Part shown: one piece after another, positions 25,548 to 37,600 of the stretch
Position numbering within the stretch: the first letter of the stretch is position 1
Layout of the letters: every line of letters starts with the position of its first letter
DNA from: Blastomussa wellsi
Lineage: Eukaryota > Cnidaria > Anthozoa > Scleractinia > Plerogyridae
Direction: 5' to 3'
Length of the DNA: 64,000 bases
NCBI GenBank assembly: GCA_947652115.1
Contig: OX393569.1
Location: 13,244,151 to 13,308,150, forward strand
Notes under the pieces: model-generated
Told to the model about the DNA's origin: nothing
Databases searched by the model: none
What the model saw: only the letters and a program-made list of their open reading frames with translations
Translations under genes and position numbers: made by a program

Positions 25548-27045
25548 TTACGCAAATACCGTGTTCACTTTATGGGTCTCTCCTTTTGTATTCTCCATAT
25601 ATAATTTTGCGCCCGTATATATTAGATTGGAAGTTTTTTCCGAATTCTTAAAATAAGAATGGGCCTCTACAGCGACCAATCCAGAGCGCCTCTGTTTTAT
25701 CAAAGTTGACTTTAAGCCCCGAAATGAAAGCGAAAGCATCTAATAAGTATAAGGACCTTGAGAATGATTGATGTGAGCCATCGAGGATAAGCGTAGTATC
25801 ATATTTTACATTCCGAAACAAGTACTTTTATTCCACCTATCTTTGGGTCATTTCTTACAGCATTTCCTAATATTTCTGCACCCAGTATAAACAGGTATGG
25901 TGATAGTGGACAGCCTTGTCTTACGCCTCGACTTAATGTGAAGAAGTCAGAGGACCAGCCGTTATTTTGGATACAACTAGAGATGTTTGTGTAAAATACC
26001 TTTATCCAATTTATTAAAGAATTTCCAAAGTTAAAACGCCTTAGGGTTTTCTCTATAAAAGACCATTCTATACTGTCAAGAGCTTTCTCAAAATCAATAA
26101 ATAGTAAAAAGCCTTCAACTTGTTCAGTGTTGCTGTAATTTATGATACTATCTGTATAAAGTCTAATGTTTTCACCGATAAATCTATTTTTCATAAAGCC
26201 GGTTTGATCATTGTTAATAAGTTTAGGAAGAACTTTCTTAATTCGATTAGCAATGCATTTAGTGGCGCTTTTATAGTCACAGTTAAGGAGAGTAATTGGT
26301 CGCCAGTTTTTTATAGATAAGGTTCATCGGTTTGTTCTTTTTTTGAATAGGCCATTTTACAGTTCTGTGCTTAGTTGCCAAGCCTCTGAGTGGAATTGAG
26401 GCTGAAGGTGACCTTGCATAGATACAAACCCTCTTGCTTTTGATATGTAAATCGTTTTGTTGTTATGCTTAATAGTTTCTGGTCTCTATCATGACAAGGT
26501 CACCCTGAGCCTCGCTTTCATACAGAGGCCTGGTTACATTTCACAGAACTGTAAAATAAGCCCCTTCTTTGAGTAGTTAATAAAAGGCCCTTCGTATACG
26601 CACAGTTGAAAGCATCCACAAGGTGATGTTGAATGTCTTTCCAAAAAACTTTGTAAAATTCGGCTGGAAGACCGTCACTTCCTGGACTTTTGTTTGAATC
26701 CATCGATTTTAAGCTCTTTAAGCATTCAGATTCCGTCAATTTGCCTTCACATAAATTTTGTTCTAATTTCTCAAGTGCAGGTCTAAGCGCATTTCCGTTT
26801 GGAAAGAACAGGTCATCGTAAATACCGATATTATTTGTTTGTGAAACTGTGGAAGTATATAGTTGTTGGTAATAGCCTTTTGCTTTCTTTAGAATCTCTT
26901 CATCTGTATGAACAACCTTGTTATCTGCCAATTTTAGGTGTTCTATAGTTTTTTTATTGAAGTGCCGTTTCTCTAGGTTTAAGAAGTATTTTATGTTTTT
27001 TTCTTCAAGTTGACTACGAGACAGGAATTCAATAAGTAACAACGG
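25548..27045 (-). mobile_element. L1-like LINE fragment (RT), truncated and interrupted
   Basis: The minus strand encodes non-LTR reverse transcriptase segments. The upstream part (27042-26563) includes SPGSDGLPAEFYKVFW. The downstream part (26194-25799) includes FLLFIDFEKALDSIEW and the box GVRQGCPLSPYLF. They are separated by an inserted MITE (26346-26562), and further fragments run to about 25560. It is 5'-truncated and frame-broken, and closely similar in type to the LINE at 29009-31172. Confidence 0.85.
26346..26562. repeat. MITE inserted in the LINE at 25548-27045
   Basis: The ends GGCCATTTTACAGTTCTGTG and CACAGAACTGTAAAATAAGCC are inverted repeats. LINE reverse transcriptase coding sequence lies on both sides, so the MITE is the younger insertion. 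Confidence 0.8.
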
Positions 27046-27540
27046 GGCTGTTTATTACAGGGGTTCCCTTTACTTGGTGAAGCATTGGGTTTTGTAAATA
27101 TTATAAATAGTAACACTTTTTTCTTATTCCAATGAAACAATTGTCTCAAAATAACGCTCATATGGTTTCTCGTGGCGCAACATTTGAATTCTCAAAATTT
27201 TATCACAGGAGAGGGTTACAATTTTTTGGGCTCACATGTTAGGGAGGGGGGTGAAGATTTTTGGGCTGTTAACCTGAGAGGGGCTAAAATTTTTGGGCCC
27301 TCGTCTTTGAAATAATACCGGCCCTCCCCCCCCCCCCCCCCCCCACAATAGTTAATGACCGCTCCCTTATGATAGTGCTTTAGATGTTGATATTGTATTT
27401 AGTTTTATTTGTGTAAGAAAGTTTCGTATCTGTGTATTTAATAAAAAAGAATAATAAAAAAATAAGAATGGGATTTGAACACTGGAAAGTGGGATTTGGA
27501 AAAAACGGACTGGGAAATGTGATTACCCCACCCTCTAAAA

Positions 27541-29008
27541 GTTGCAAGGAATAGCTATGGGGTCGCCAGTTTCCGCTGCTGTGGCAGAAATTGTTATGCA
27601 AAGCATCAAGGAACGCTCCCTAACGACTAACCTACAAACGATACCGCTTTAGTTACGCTACGTTGACGATACCTGTACCGCCGTTTACAAGGACGAAATT
27701 GACACATTCCACGACCACCTCAACGAACAGAACGCTGACATACAGTTTACCAGAGAAGTTGAAGGAAATGAAAAACTTAATTTCTGTTCTAGACTGCCTG
27801 GTTGAACGCGACGGTAACACTCTTAGTACAACAGTTTACAGGAAACCGACACATTCCGACAGATTTAATCATCTTACAACCGGACATCAATCACACAAAG
27901 CAACAAACATCAAGACACTGACGAGATGAGCGCAACTCACATGACAGTTTATCTGACGGGAACGATTACCTTGACCGTGTGTTTTCTAAAAACAACTACA
28001 ACGACGACCTTTTTAGACGCATAGGCGTACGGGCACTTTCGGACTTGGAGGGGCTGTAACCTCCCTGCCCGAAAAAATTACACCTGTGTTAGCATTGAAC
28101 AGGTATAGGTGGTTTTCACTGTCACGCCATCAAAATATAAACTCGAAACCATGCAATTAAAAAATCTTATAAATTCAAATGTTATAAAATATTAATAGGT
28201 AAACAACATCTCCAAGTCTCAGGCCTGTGCGGTACACCATTCGTGAGTTGTTTGCCGAAGCATTTCTCGCAAATTTATAGAGCTCAGTATGGAAACAAAG
28301 CGACTGCTCATTCCTCACGATCTAGTGTATATGCACATACACATCTTTCCTGATACTTGAACTGTTTAAACTGCAAAACTTTTGCGAAAAGACCTTTCCT
28401 TAGAGCACGACAACTTTGCCACGGTGCCATCGTGAGGATCGTGAGGTCACGTACGGCGGAAATCTCGAAAATTCAACATGCTGTATTTCAAACGCAAAGG
28501 ACACTATCTAGCTGAAAACTTATGAATAGGTGTAGTTTTAGGATTTCTTTCACGTGGTGACGAAGAAAATTACGCAGGCCCAGCGAATTTCGTTTTTAAA
28601 AATTTATGACGTCACGTGAAAACCAAGAATACAATTGCCCAAAAACTGCAACTGCTGTTGCCCGAATCCTGAGCATTTTGCCAGCAAAATGTCGAAAATT
28701 TTCCAAACTGGGGGGAGGGGTTGCAGTCCCCCGACCCCCCCCCCCCCTAGCTCTTACGCCTATGATTAAACGAAATATTCACCGACCGACTGAACTGATT
28801 AGCAGGAGCCTATCACCCCCCTGCATGGGCTTCTGATTATAACTAACATTAACCCAACTCCTACGACTACAGTGACATTCATGTACGAAACCATTCGCGG
28901 ATCCTGCAACCTTAAAATATCCGCGTATAGCCCACAAACCGTGTACGCTACCAATGTTAGAGACAACTATTAAAAAGGACGACCCTAACAACAGACAAGG
29001 AGCAGTTT
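27541..29008 (+). mobile_element. Penelope-like retroelement C, RT part, interrupted by a MITE
   Basis: The plus strand around 27548-27930 encodes a Penelope-type RT with GIAMGSPVSAAVAEI (motif B) and the catalytic box RYVDDT. The thumb region follows (TVYRKPTHSDRF). Coding similarity is broken by a stop and frameshifts, then by an inserted MITE at 28020-28764, and resumes (KRNIHRPTEL...) up to a LINE insertion at 29009. The GIY-YIG portion reappears at 31173. It belongs to a different lineage from copies A/B (YVDD versus YIDD). Confidence 0.75.
28020..28764. mobile_element. MITE-like insertion with CATAGGCGTA ends
   Basis: The left end CATAGGCGTACGGG and the right end CTCTTACGCCTATG share a 10-bp inverted repeat, and Penelope RT-like coding sequence flanks both sides. 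Its interior holds TGACGTCACGTGAAAACCAA (28608-28627), also seen at 17104-17123, and a long C run. Confidence 0.55.
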
Positions 29009-31172
29009 TTTTTAATTTTATTTACAATACTTACAAGATAAAACTAAAATAATACAAAAACAAAAATAGTTACAATACCAATACTTTCAATTACTTATTT
29101 TTGTGCTACCATGTTTTATTATTATAATAATTAATATTTATTAACACAACTAACACAAAACAAATATAAAATACTAATTGACATACTGCATTAATGAAAG
29201 CATCAGTGCTTACAGTAAAAAAAAGGAAAGTGATGCCGCGATCCTAATAGGTCTTTTGAGAAGAGTAGAAGCGAAAGGAGAAACTATGGGTGAATTACAT
29301 TTGATTTACATTTCCCTTGTCCAAGAAACGGTCCCATTTCAAATTGTATTTGTTAATCGTCTTAGTCTTGTAGACCCAACACTTTTCGATTTCTCTACAT
29401 TTTAAAAATGTTTGTGAAAAAACTTGTACATTTGGTACAGTTTTATTTAGTTGCGATAAATAAATATGGTAGCTACCAATCAGAAGTGCATGGTGCAAAA
29501 GATTGTCGTCTAAGCTATTGACTAATCCCAGGCAAGTAGGTAAAGACAGCGAAAAATTTTGTGGCTTTACCTGATGCTGTATCAACCAATATTGGATGCT
29601 TTTCTAAAAAGATTGAACAAATTCGCATTTCCAACACAGGTGGATTAAGGTTTCTATGTATTGTTCGCAGAAAGTGTATTTTTCCGTAGAAGCATAACTA
29701 ATTTTGTAAAGGTAACTATTCGTAGCTATTCTTCCGTGGAGAAGTTTAAATTGGAAAGTCTGAAGTTTAGTTTCTTTCGTACAGCAGAAAGACAGAAGGC
29801 ACGACTCATTCCAATTTATCACATTTTCATGGGCTTCACAGTCGGCTATCCATTTTCCTTGGGTTTTGGTAGGTGTTGAAGAGATTCCTTTAACAATTAA
29901 TTTAGAAGCGTCTTTACAAAAGTTGAAAGGCGTGAGTAGCTTTTGGCCACAAGAAGATTGATCATTGCTGTTCGTAATTGTAGTTTGATCCTGCATAGAG
30001 TTTTTCAACTTTTTTTATTGATGAGACGATACCACAATAAGTTAAAAAGGTGGATTTAATTCTATAGCGGGTTTGGAAGTCTTCTTAGTTTAGGAAACCC
30101 GAAATTGGGTCCCACATATCCTTAATCTGCCTAACCCCCGCACAGGCCCAGTTTCTATAATAAATGGGTGTATTCGCAATCCTTACTAGAGAGTTGTACC
30201 AGATTGGTAAACATCCGAAGTATGTCGGATTCTCTTCGTAGTTTAAATTGGACCAAATTTCAATTACTTCCTTGTATGTTTAAGAAAGTTACATCAGCTT
30301 CCAGTCAATAGTAATTTCCCGTCATGTTTCCTAATAAAGTAGTCGAAAAAAAGTTTCCATTTGGCTTGATTGTTATCATCAAGGTATTTTTGTATCCATT
30401 TGGCCTTTAGAGCTCGATAAAAAGATTGGATGTCTAACATTTTTAATCCACTATCCTGGTATTCATTTATCATAACACTCCTTTTCATTTTGTCCCCTTT
30501 CCCGTCCCACAAGAAGTTGTACAAAATTAGATGAATTTCTTTCAGAAAGGAGTATGAAGATGGCAAAGGCGACATAATATAAACGAACTGAGACGCGGCT
30601 AAGGATTTTATAACAGCAATTTTGCCTATCAGGGTCAGTCTTCTTAGCTGCCAACAGCTAAGGATTTTTGTTATTTTCCCCCTTTTTTCTTGGTAGTTTA
30701 GTATTGTGGCTTCTTCTATATTGATCGAAATCCATACCCCAAGGGTCTTAACTTTCCCGGAAGTCCACTTAATGTTTTGCTTTAAAAGCTCCGATCCAGA
30801 GTGCTTCAGTTTTCTCATAATTGACTTTAAGACTCGACAATTTGGCAAAACTATCAAGTAGTAAAAAAGGTCTTGCTAAGGAAGACGTGGTGCCGTCTAA
30901 TATCAATGTAGTGTCGTCAGCGAATTGGCTTAATTTGCATTTCTTATCCGAAACTGGGATACCACGAATAAGCTTAAATCTCGTCTTACCGCTGTCCCCA
31001 AAATTTCAGCACACAAAAGAAAAAGGTAAGGGGAAAGAGGGCAGCCTTGACGAACACCTCGACCTAAGCTGAAAAATTCAGAAGTCCAGCCGCTGTTTTG
31101 TATGCAGCTACTAATATCCGTATAAAAGAGTTTAATCCAAGAAATTAGGGAATTCCCAAAGTTATAATGCTT
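29009..31172 (-). mobile_element. L1-like LINE, 5'-truncated, with 9-bp target duplication
   Basis: The direct repeat GAGCAGTTT at 29000-29008 and 31173-31181 flanks the insertion, and a poly(T) run on plus (the poly(A) tail) sits at the left edge. The minus strand encodes RT from GVRQGCPL (near 31035-31165) to the C-terminal region. There YNFLWDGKGDKMKRS (30294-30857) and a zinc-knuckle-like CTFC/C-H part (29604-30008: YTFCEQYIETLIHLCWKCEF) can be read. Frames are broken in several places. It interrupts Penelope-like element C. Confidence 0.88.
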
Positions 31173-31290
31173 GAGCAGTTTACAAGATCAAGTGCTCCGA
31201 CTGCCAAGCCTCTTACATCGGAGAAACTGGTAGGAACCTTAGTCAACACAAGACTGACTGGACACAAACGAGCGACGAGAAACTGTGACG
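31173..31290 (+). mobile_element. Penelope-like retroelement C, GIY-YIG part
   Basis: Continuing from 29008 after the LINE, the plus strand reads VYKIKCSDCQASYIGETGRN, the start of a GIY-YIG endonuclease domain as found at the C-terminus of Penelope-like elements. A stop codon follows after about 38 codons, so the domain is dead. Confidence 0.75.
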
Positions 31291-31665
31291 TCAGAAAACG
31301 TGCCGCATATCCGAAATCAGAAGAGGCTCGATTTCTGCAGCTTTCTCGGGTCTGGTCTCCGGGCTCATTTCCAAATTATTGTTTCAAGACTTCGTCTCTT
31401 CATCATTATCAGAGTCATCAGCGCTGGACCGAACACTCGTCACTCGACCCAGTAATTACGTCAATCGCGCCTGCGTTTGTTGGATATTGGTCAGCCGTTT
31501 ATCGTTGTGCAATGCAATATGGAAAGTTGAAAGTTGTCTTTGAGACATAAATAAGGCGGAAATTCCCGCGTTTCCGAACGTTTTCTTCTATGAAGACAAC
31601 TTTCTACTCAGCGTTGGACATCGAGCGTTATTTGCCAAGGATATAGAGGAAATTTCAATGCTCGA
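31291..31665. promoter_or_regulatory. AKAP10 upstream region
   Basis: This segment lies between the Penelope remnant and the inferred AKAP10 start codon and presumably holds the promoter and 5' UTR. ATTGGTCAG at 31486-31494 is a possible CCAAT-type box; no TATA box was recognised. The role rests on position only. Confidence 0.35.
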
Positions 31666-34600
31666 ATGCTGCGATTTTCAAGGAAGCCACCAGCGAAAGG
31701 TAAAGTTGCATTGTGTATGGAAGGAGTTCATCATTGTACGTACGTAATTATTAAAGGTAGCTTGTCGGTGCAATGGAGCTTCCCCCGTGAGTATATATAA
31801 TGCGGAAAACGTTTTGTTTACTCGATGCGGTCCTGAGTATCAGGTACAATTGCAAGGCCGGTGTTATGCTTGTTTTAAAATTTACAGAACGTGCACATCG
31901 GTGTGCGACAAATGCAGGCTGCAGACCTGCAGACTGGCTGGCCCTCCGGTTAGGCTGAATATCACTCCGTTAGCCTGAATATCACTCTGGTGGTAATGGT
32001 AACACCATATTTCCTTAAAAAATTCTGCCAGTCTGCATTTCTGGCACACCATGTAAACATGTGTTGGATTATTTTTTTGTATCGACATGCATTCACTTTG
32101 CAAAACATCACTTCTCAATAACAGTAGTTATTGTCACTTCTTTGATTTATAGAAGGAATTGACTGCTAGCACGCTGTTCTTAGCAAGAGAAATGAATTGT
32201 TGTACAGTTGTTTTTATTTAATAGTCTGGACTATAACATACGCACTTGAAAATGCTGTACAAATCATAATATTATTTTACTTTATTATATCATTGATTTC
32301 TAATTTTATTTTTTTCAGTTTCAAATTAGCTGTAAGTAAGCCCGCATTGACAAAATTTGTAATGGGAAATAATATGATATGATTATTTGTGGCTAGTTGG
32401 CTACCGTTTGTGTCGAGCCCTGAGACCATATACAATGCTCAACAATGCTGCCTTTGATACTGCGGGTACAAATTATGCAGACATCTCGAAATCTGGAAAT
32501 CCATGCATCTCAATGGAACACGATTAGAATGGCTACCTCCTAAACTCTGCAGCAATAACATACTCAAATGCTTGAAAGAGAATGAAATTTTTATTTATTT
32601 GTTTATGTATCAACCACACATAGCTGCAATCATTTTTGCAATTCATTCACAAGGTTGACTTTTAAAGGCAAAAACCTTTCAAAAGGTTATTTTTTCTCGT
32701 ACATTTTTGCTTAGCAAAAGCATATCTGCACTTAATCATTTTGGATTTTTGTTGAAGTAAAAGAAAAAGACAAATTGTCGTCATTTTTTAATGTGTGTCC
32801 TGTTATTGACTAATCTCATCATAACATTTCCTCTGCACAGATCCATAGCTACTTTGGAAATGTTATTTTTCCTTATTACTTTTTCTTGCCAGTAACTGTG
32901 CTCACATCGTGGGTGGCTCCACCTGAAATGTTCTGTAATTGGTATAGGATTTAATGGAGCCGAAACCAATTGTGGAATTACAAGCATTTTAGGCATCCTA
33001 CTGATGAACGGTTATGGCAATTAGATATTTATTACAGGAGCCAACATTGAGATTGTGGTCTGTCACCTTTGAATTATGATGAAATTCATGATCAATAGCA
33101 TTACAGACACATGAAAACTGACATCAATTTGTTCAACAGAGCAATATTATATGGGCACAATTATATACAGAAGTGCTAATTTCTCGGCTCATAAAGCAAG
33201 ACACTACACATTACTGACAAGAGTTTCAGTACAGTAACTGTACCTAATTACATAGAAATACTAACATTAAATATTAAAGAATTCTAGTGCCATGGCTTGT
33301 GGTACTAATTCATAGAATGTATAGTTGGACCTTTATACTGTGAAGCACTATTATTTCATGACCCAGAGATTCATGGTCTAGAATATTCTAGAAAAAAAAA
33401 CATTCCCTGCCCCTCTCTCCCATACCGCCCACAACACACAAACATAGACACAAGCCAAAGCAGCACGTCTATGCTGTTCTGTATTTGTGTGTGGCTAAAG
33501 GCTAAAGTTTGTATTTCATTCTTTTAGACAAGCTGGTGAAAGGGAGGAACTCTAAATCTGGAAGACATAAAGGAAAGAGCAATAACCAGTCAGCTTCACC
33601 ACACCAAGACAAAGATGGAAGAAATAACCTGATTGGGAGTAAGTCCTCTAACCTTAACTTATTAAGTGTGTAATTTATTTTCTAATTACACCTATCCATT
33701 GTCTCGAATCTCCGTGCAATTGTAAATTTCAATGCCTTATTAATTCATGTAACGATATATGAATTCATGACGCATTGAAATGTACAGTTGCACGGAGATT
33801 CAAGACAATGGATAGGTATAATTAGAACCACAAGCTACTAGCCGGAAAATAAGCGCAATGTTTACCAAAGTTGAGGCTACAAATTGACAACCTTAGAATG
33901 TTTCAATGAAGTTGAAACTTGGGGATTATATTAAAATATTGGTTAATCTACCTGAAGAATAATTTTTAAAAAAATTTATCTACCGCTTTTTAAATAACGA
34001 CCATTTTAATGTAGGGTCAATTTTGACGAAAATGCAAAATAACACTCCACTCAAGTTCATATTCAAGCCAGTGTTTTCAGAAATCGAATAGAACGATTTT
34101 TCTAAGATTTTCACCAAATGTAATTGGATGCTATTCAATTTATTTCAGACCAAAGTCATCTTACATCAGGCCTAGTGAACAAACTTTTTAATAACATTCA
34201 GGAACTAATGCGATTTTGTTGTATTTTAACAGCTTTAAACTTCACCATAAATTTTCTCGAAATCGCTCTTATAATTTTTTTTCAAATTTGGCAGACCTCA
34301 AGAAAAGTATACCATAAATAGCTGAAGCATTGTTCTTATATAAATGATGAGATGGAGCCGTAGAGATAAACAGGATTTTATAACCTCATATGATGAAACT
34401 CAATGTAACTCTGGTGCGCCAAAGGATTGCATAATTAACTCCTCTACTCAATCTATGTCTTTAATGTCACTTCGCAGATGGGCGCTTGTTGGAATAGGGA
34501 AGCTTATTAGCAAACGCCACCCTATTGCAATGCACATTTAAAAATATTTATTGACATTTGCGCAAAAAATTAATTAATTATCATTATTATTATTAGCACA

Positions 34601-37600
34601 CAGATAAACGGAAAATCTATGTTGTTGTTTGTTTGATGTCCCATTTTATTCACGTGAAAATGAAAGGATGATTTTCAGATAGGTCTAGGGATCATCACGT
34701 GCTCTGGAATGGGCAATTTACATACAAGCTAAAAGGTCTATTGAACATCCATCTTCCAGGACCGTACCTATGAGTTTTTGTCTGCGGGGGCAGTATTTTG
34801 TCTGCAGGGGGCAAACTCCACACACATTTTCTTCCTACAATAAATAGTCCCGCAAAATCAAACATTACGTTAGCTTAAAAAGCACATTTAGTTTTCCTGG
34901 CTGGGACAACTCCTCCCCCCCTGCCCCCCGCTATGTATGGCCCTGTCTTCTGATTGAAAATAACATGTTTACTGAATAGTGAGCACTGAAACTGAACAGT
35001 GACGAGTAGCATCCGATCACGATGATTTCCAAAGAACTTTCGAGTGACTCCAAACTGCTTAGAGCTTTTATGAATACTGCTTTGTCACCTTATGAAGACT
35101 TTAAGACTGTTACAATGGGTAGTAAGTCATCTTAGGAATTAACTACACATACAGTAGCTGACCTACTAAGGCTTCATTATTTTTCTGAAATGTGAAAGCT
35201 CTTCTATTTAAACAATATCGAGGAATATGACACATTGACTTCCATTTCATTCATACAATTGAAATGGTGTCCATTTACTCATCCCTGAACACGTCCAAGG
35301 AAAAATGAGGAAAGCACTTTATGCATTCTTCACCTTTGCACCTAGTTACCCTGACAGGGCGTTTTGTCCTCACCTGTTTTTAAATTACATTTTACAATGT
35401 CCTGCAATGCAAACAAGCAGTAGATCTTGAAGGCCGTTTTCTTACATCCCCATGCAGGCCCTCTATAAAGGGGAATTACTTGCAGAGAGATAAATAATTA
35501 GCAACATTTTTGTGTCCTTTTTATTATAAAGAATTCAAATTACAATAAACAATACTTTTTCTCTCGCCTGTTATCCGCGACATTTTGACCAACATGACAT
35601 ATCAGGGTCGGGAGACATTCGACAATTGACCGCTACTCTGCCCACTCTCACCCACCGTCGATATCGGTCGAGATCGGTAAGGTATCGACCGATTGTCAGT
35701 TAAGTATCGGTGAGGTAGCGACATTCTGTCAGCTGAGTATCAGTAAGGAAGAGGCCAGCTGTCGGTTAAGTATCGGTAAAATAGCGACATGCTGTTGGCT
35801 GAGTATCGGTAAGGAAGCAACCGACGGTCGGTTAAATATCCATCCCTTGACCCAGGCCGCCTCGTCAACATTAGATATTTCGCGCTCTGCATGCTAATTT
35901 ATTATTCAGTTTTGCGAGTCACATTCTACGAGTTAGTTATGAGTTGTCTGTTGTCAGTCAAGTTTCGCTTCTACGGCCCTTATCCCGTCACGCCTGAAAT
36001 CACATTGGCAATTACGTAACTATGGTGAGATATTAAAACGAAGTGAAACCCTATTGCTGGTGATCATGTAGATCGAGGCTACATGAAAGCCCAGGAGATC
36101 TTGTATCAGCGTTTTGGACAGAGGTATATTGTTGCGCATGCGCACATCGCGAAGATAGTGGAAGGTCCTCAGCTTAAAGGTACGGACGTCACTGGTTTGT
36201 CAGACCTATCCGTTCAAATGCAGAATTGTGCGCTGACCCTTGCTCAAATGGGCTACAGAGCAGACGTAAATGGCTCAGACAATCTCATAAAGGTGATGAA
36301 ACGCCTCCCTGTTCATTTACAGTCCAAATGGGCAGACAGAGCCGGCTCATTAACCCAAGCTGGCATAGAACCTAATTTCTGGCATCTAGCCGAGTTTGTT
36401 GAAGGGAAGGCTTTGTTGGCAAACACTATATACGGAAGAGCGGTTGGTTCCACACCAGACAAGGATCGAAGTACGAAGTCATCTAAAGTTAAGCCTCCAG
36501 TCACGAAAGGTGGTGTCTTTACGACGCAATCCGAGATGGTCGCAGACGGTCCATCTGCAAATGCAACTCCTCCCATTGTCAACTTCCCGTTGTGCTCTGG
36601 TCAACATAGATTGTCGAAGTGCGAGCTCATGAAAGCAAAGAGTCCTGAAGAAAGGAAGAGCTTTGTTAGGCAAGTGAGACTGTGTGACAACTGTTTCGCG
36701 AGCGGTCACATGGCAATGGATTGCAGAAGTAAAATGAGATGCCAAGTGAATGGCTGCGGATGGAAACATCACACAATGTTGCATGTTCGGAAGAAGAAGT
36801 ACGACAGTGGTAGCTCTCCTGTCGACCCACCAGCCACCTCGGGAGAGACTGGTACGAGTACTGCCAGTGGACCTAGTGAGACTAGAACGAGTACCGCCAG
36901 CGGGGCCGGGGAGACTGGTCAGTGTAGTGCTACTGGTTCTGGAAAGAACAATGTGTGTTTAAGAATAGTTCCAGTCATCGTGAGAGGAAAGGGTGAACTC
37001 GTTCGGATCATGACAAATGCTTTACTCGACCCTGGGTCGGACGTGACATTATGTGATGTGAGTCTTATGGATAAACTCCAGCTAGTGGGTCAACCCAAGC
37101 AGTTTTCGTTGGCAACTGTTAATGGCGAGTCAGACTCCCGGAAAGGGTTTGAGTTGTCTTTGTGTGTCCGCGGGTTGCAGATGGACGAGGAAATTGCGCT
37201 GGATAAAGTCTGGACGGTTGATACTCTGCATCTCCCTCAAGGCAGTCCACCAGCTGCAGAAGACACAGCTCAATGGCCTCATCTGAATGGAATACACTTC
37301 CCCAGGATAGAATCTGATACTGTGTCGGTCCTCATCGGCAGCGATGTTCCAGAAGCTCACTGGGTGTACGACCAGAGGCGCGGTAGGCGTGGCCAACCTT
37401 ATGCCGTGTGTACTCCTCTTGGATGGACCTTGATGGGACCATTGAACTTTTGCGAAAGGAACTCCTTCAGTGTCAACTTTGTATGTTACAACGACGAAAC
37501 ACTTCATCGGCAGATGGAGACCATGTTTAAAAGTGATTTCAACGAGCCAATGATGTCCACAAAGGTCGCGATGTCAGTTGAAGATCGAAGAGCATTAACC

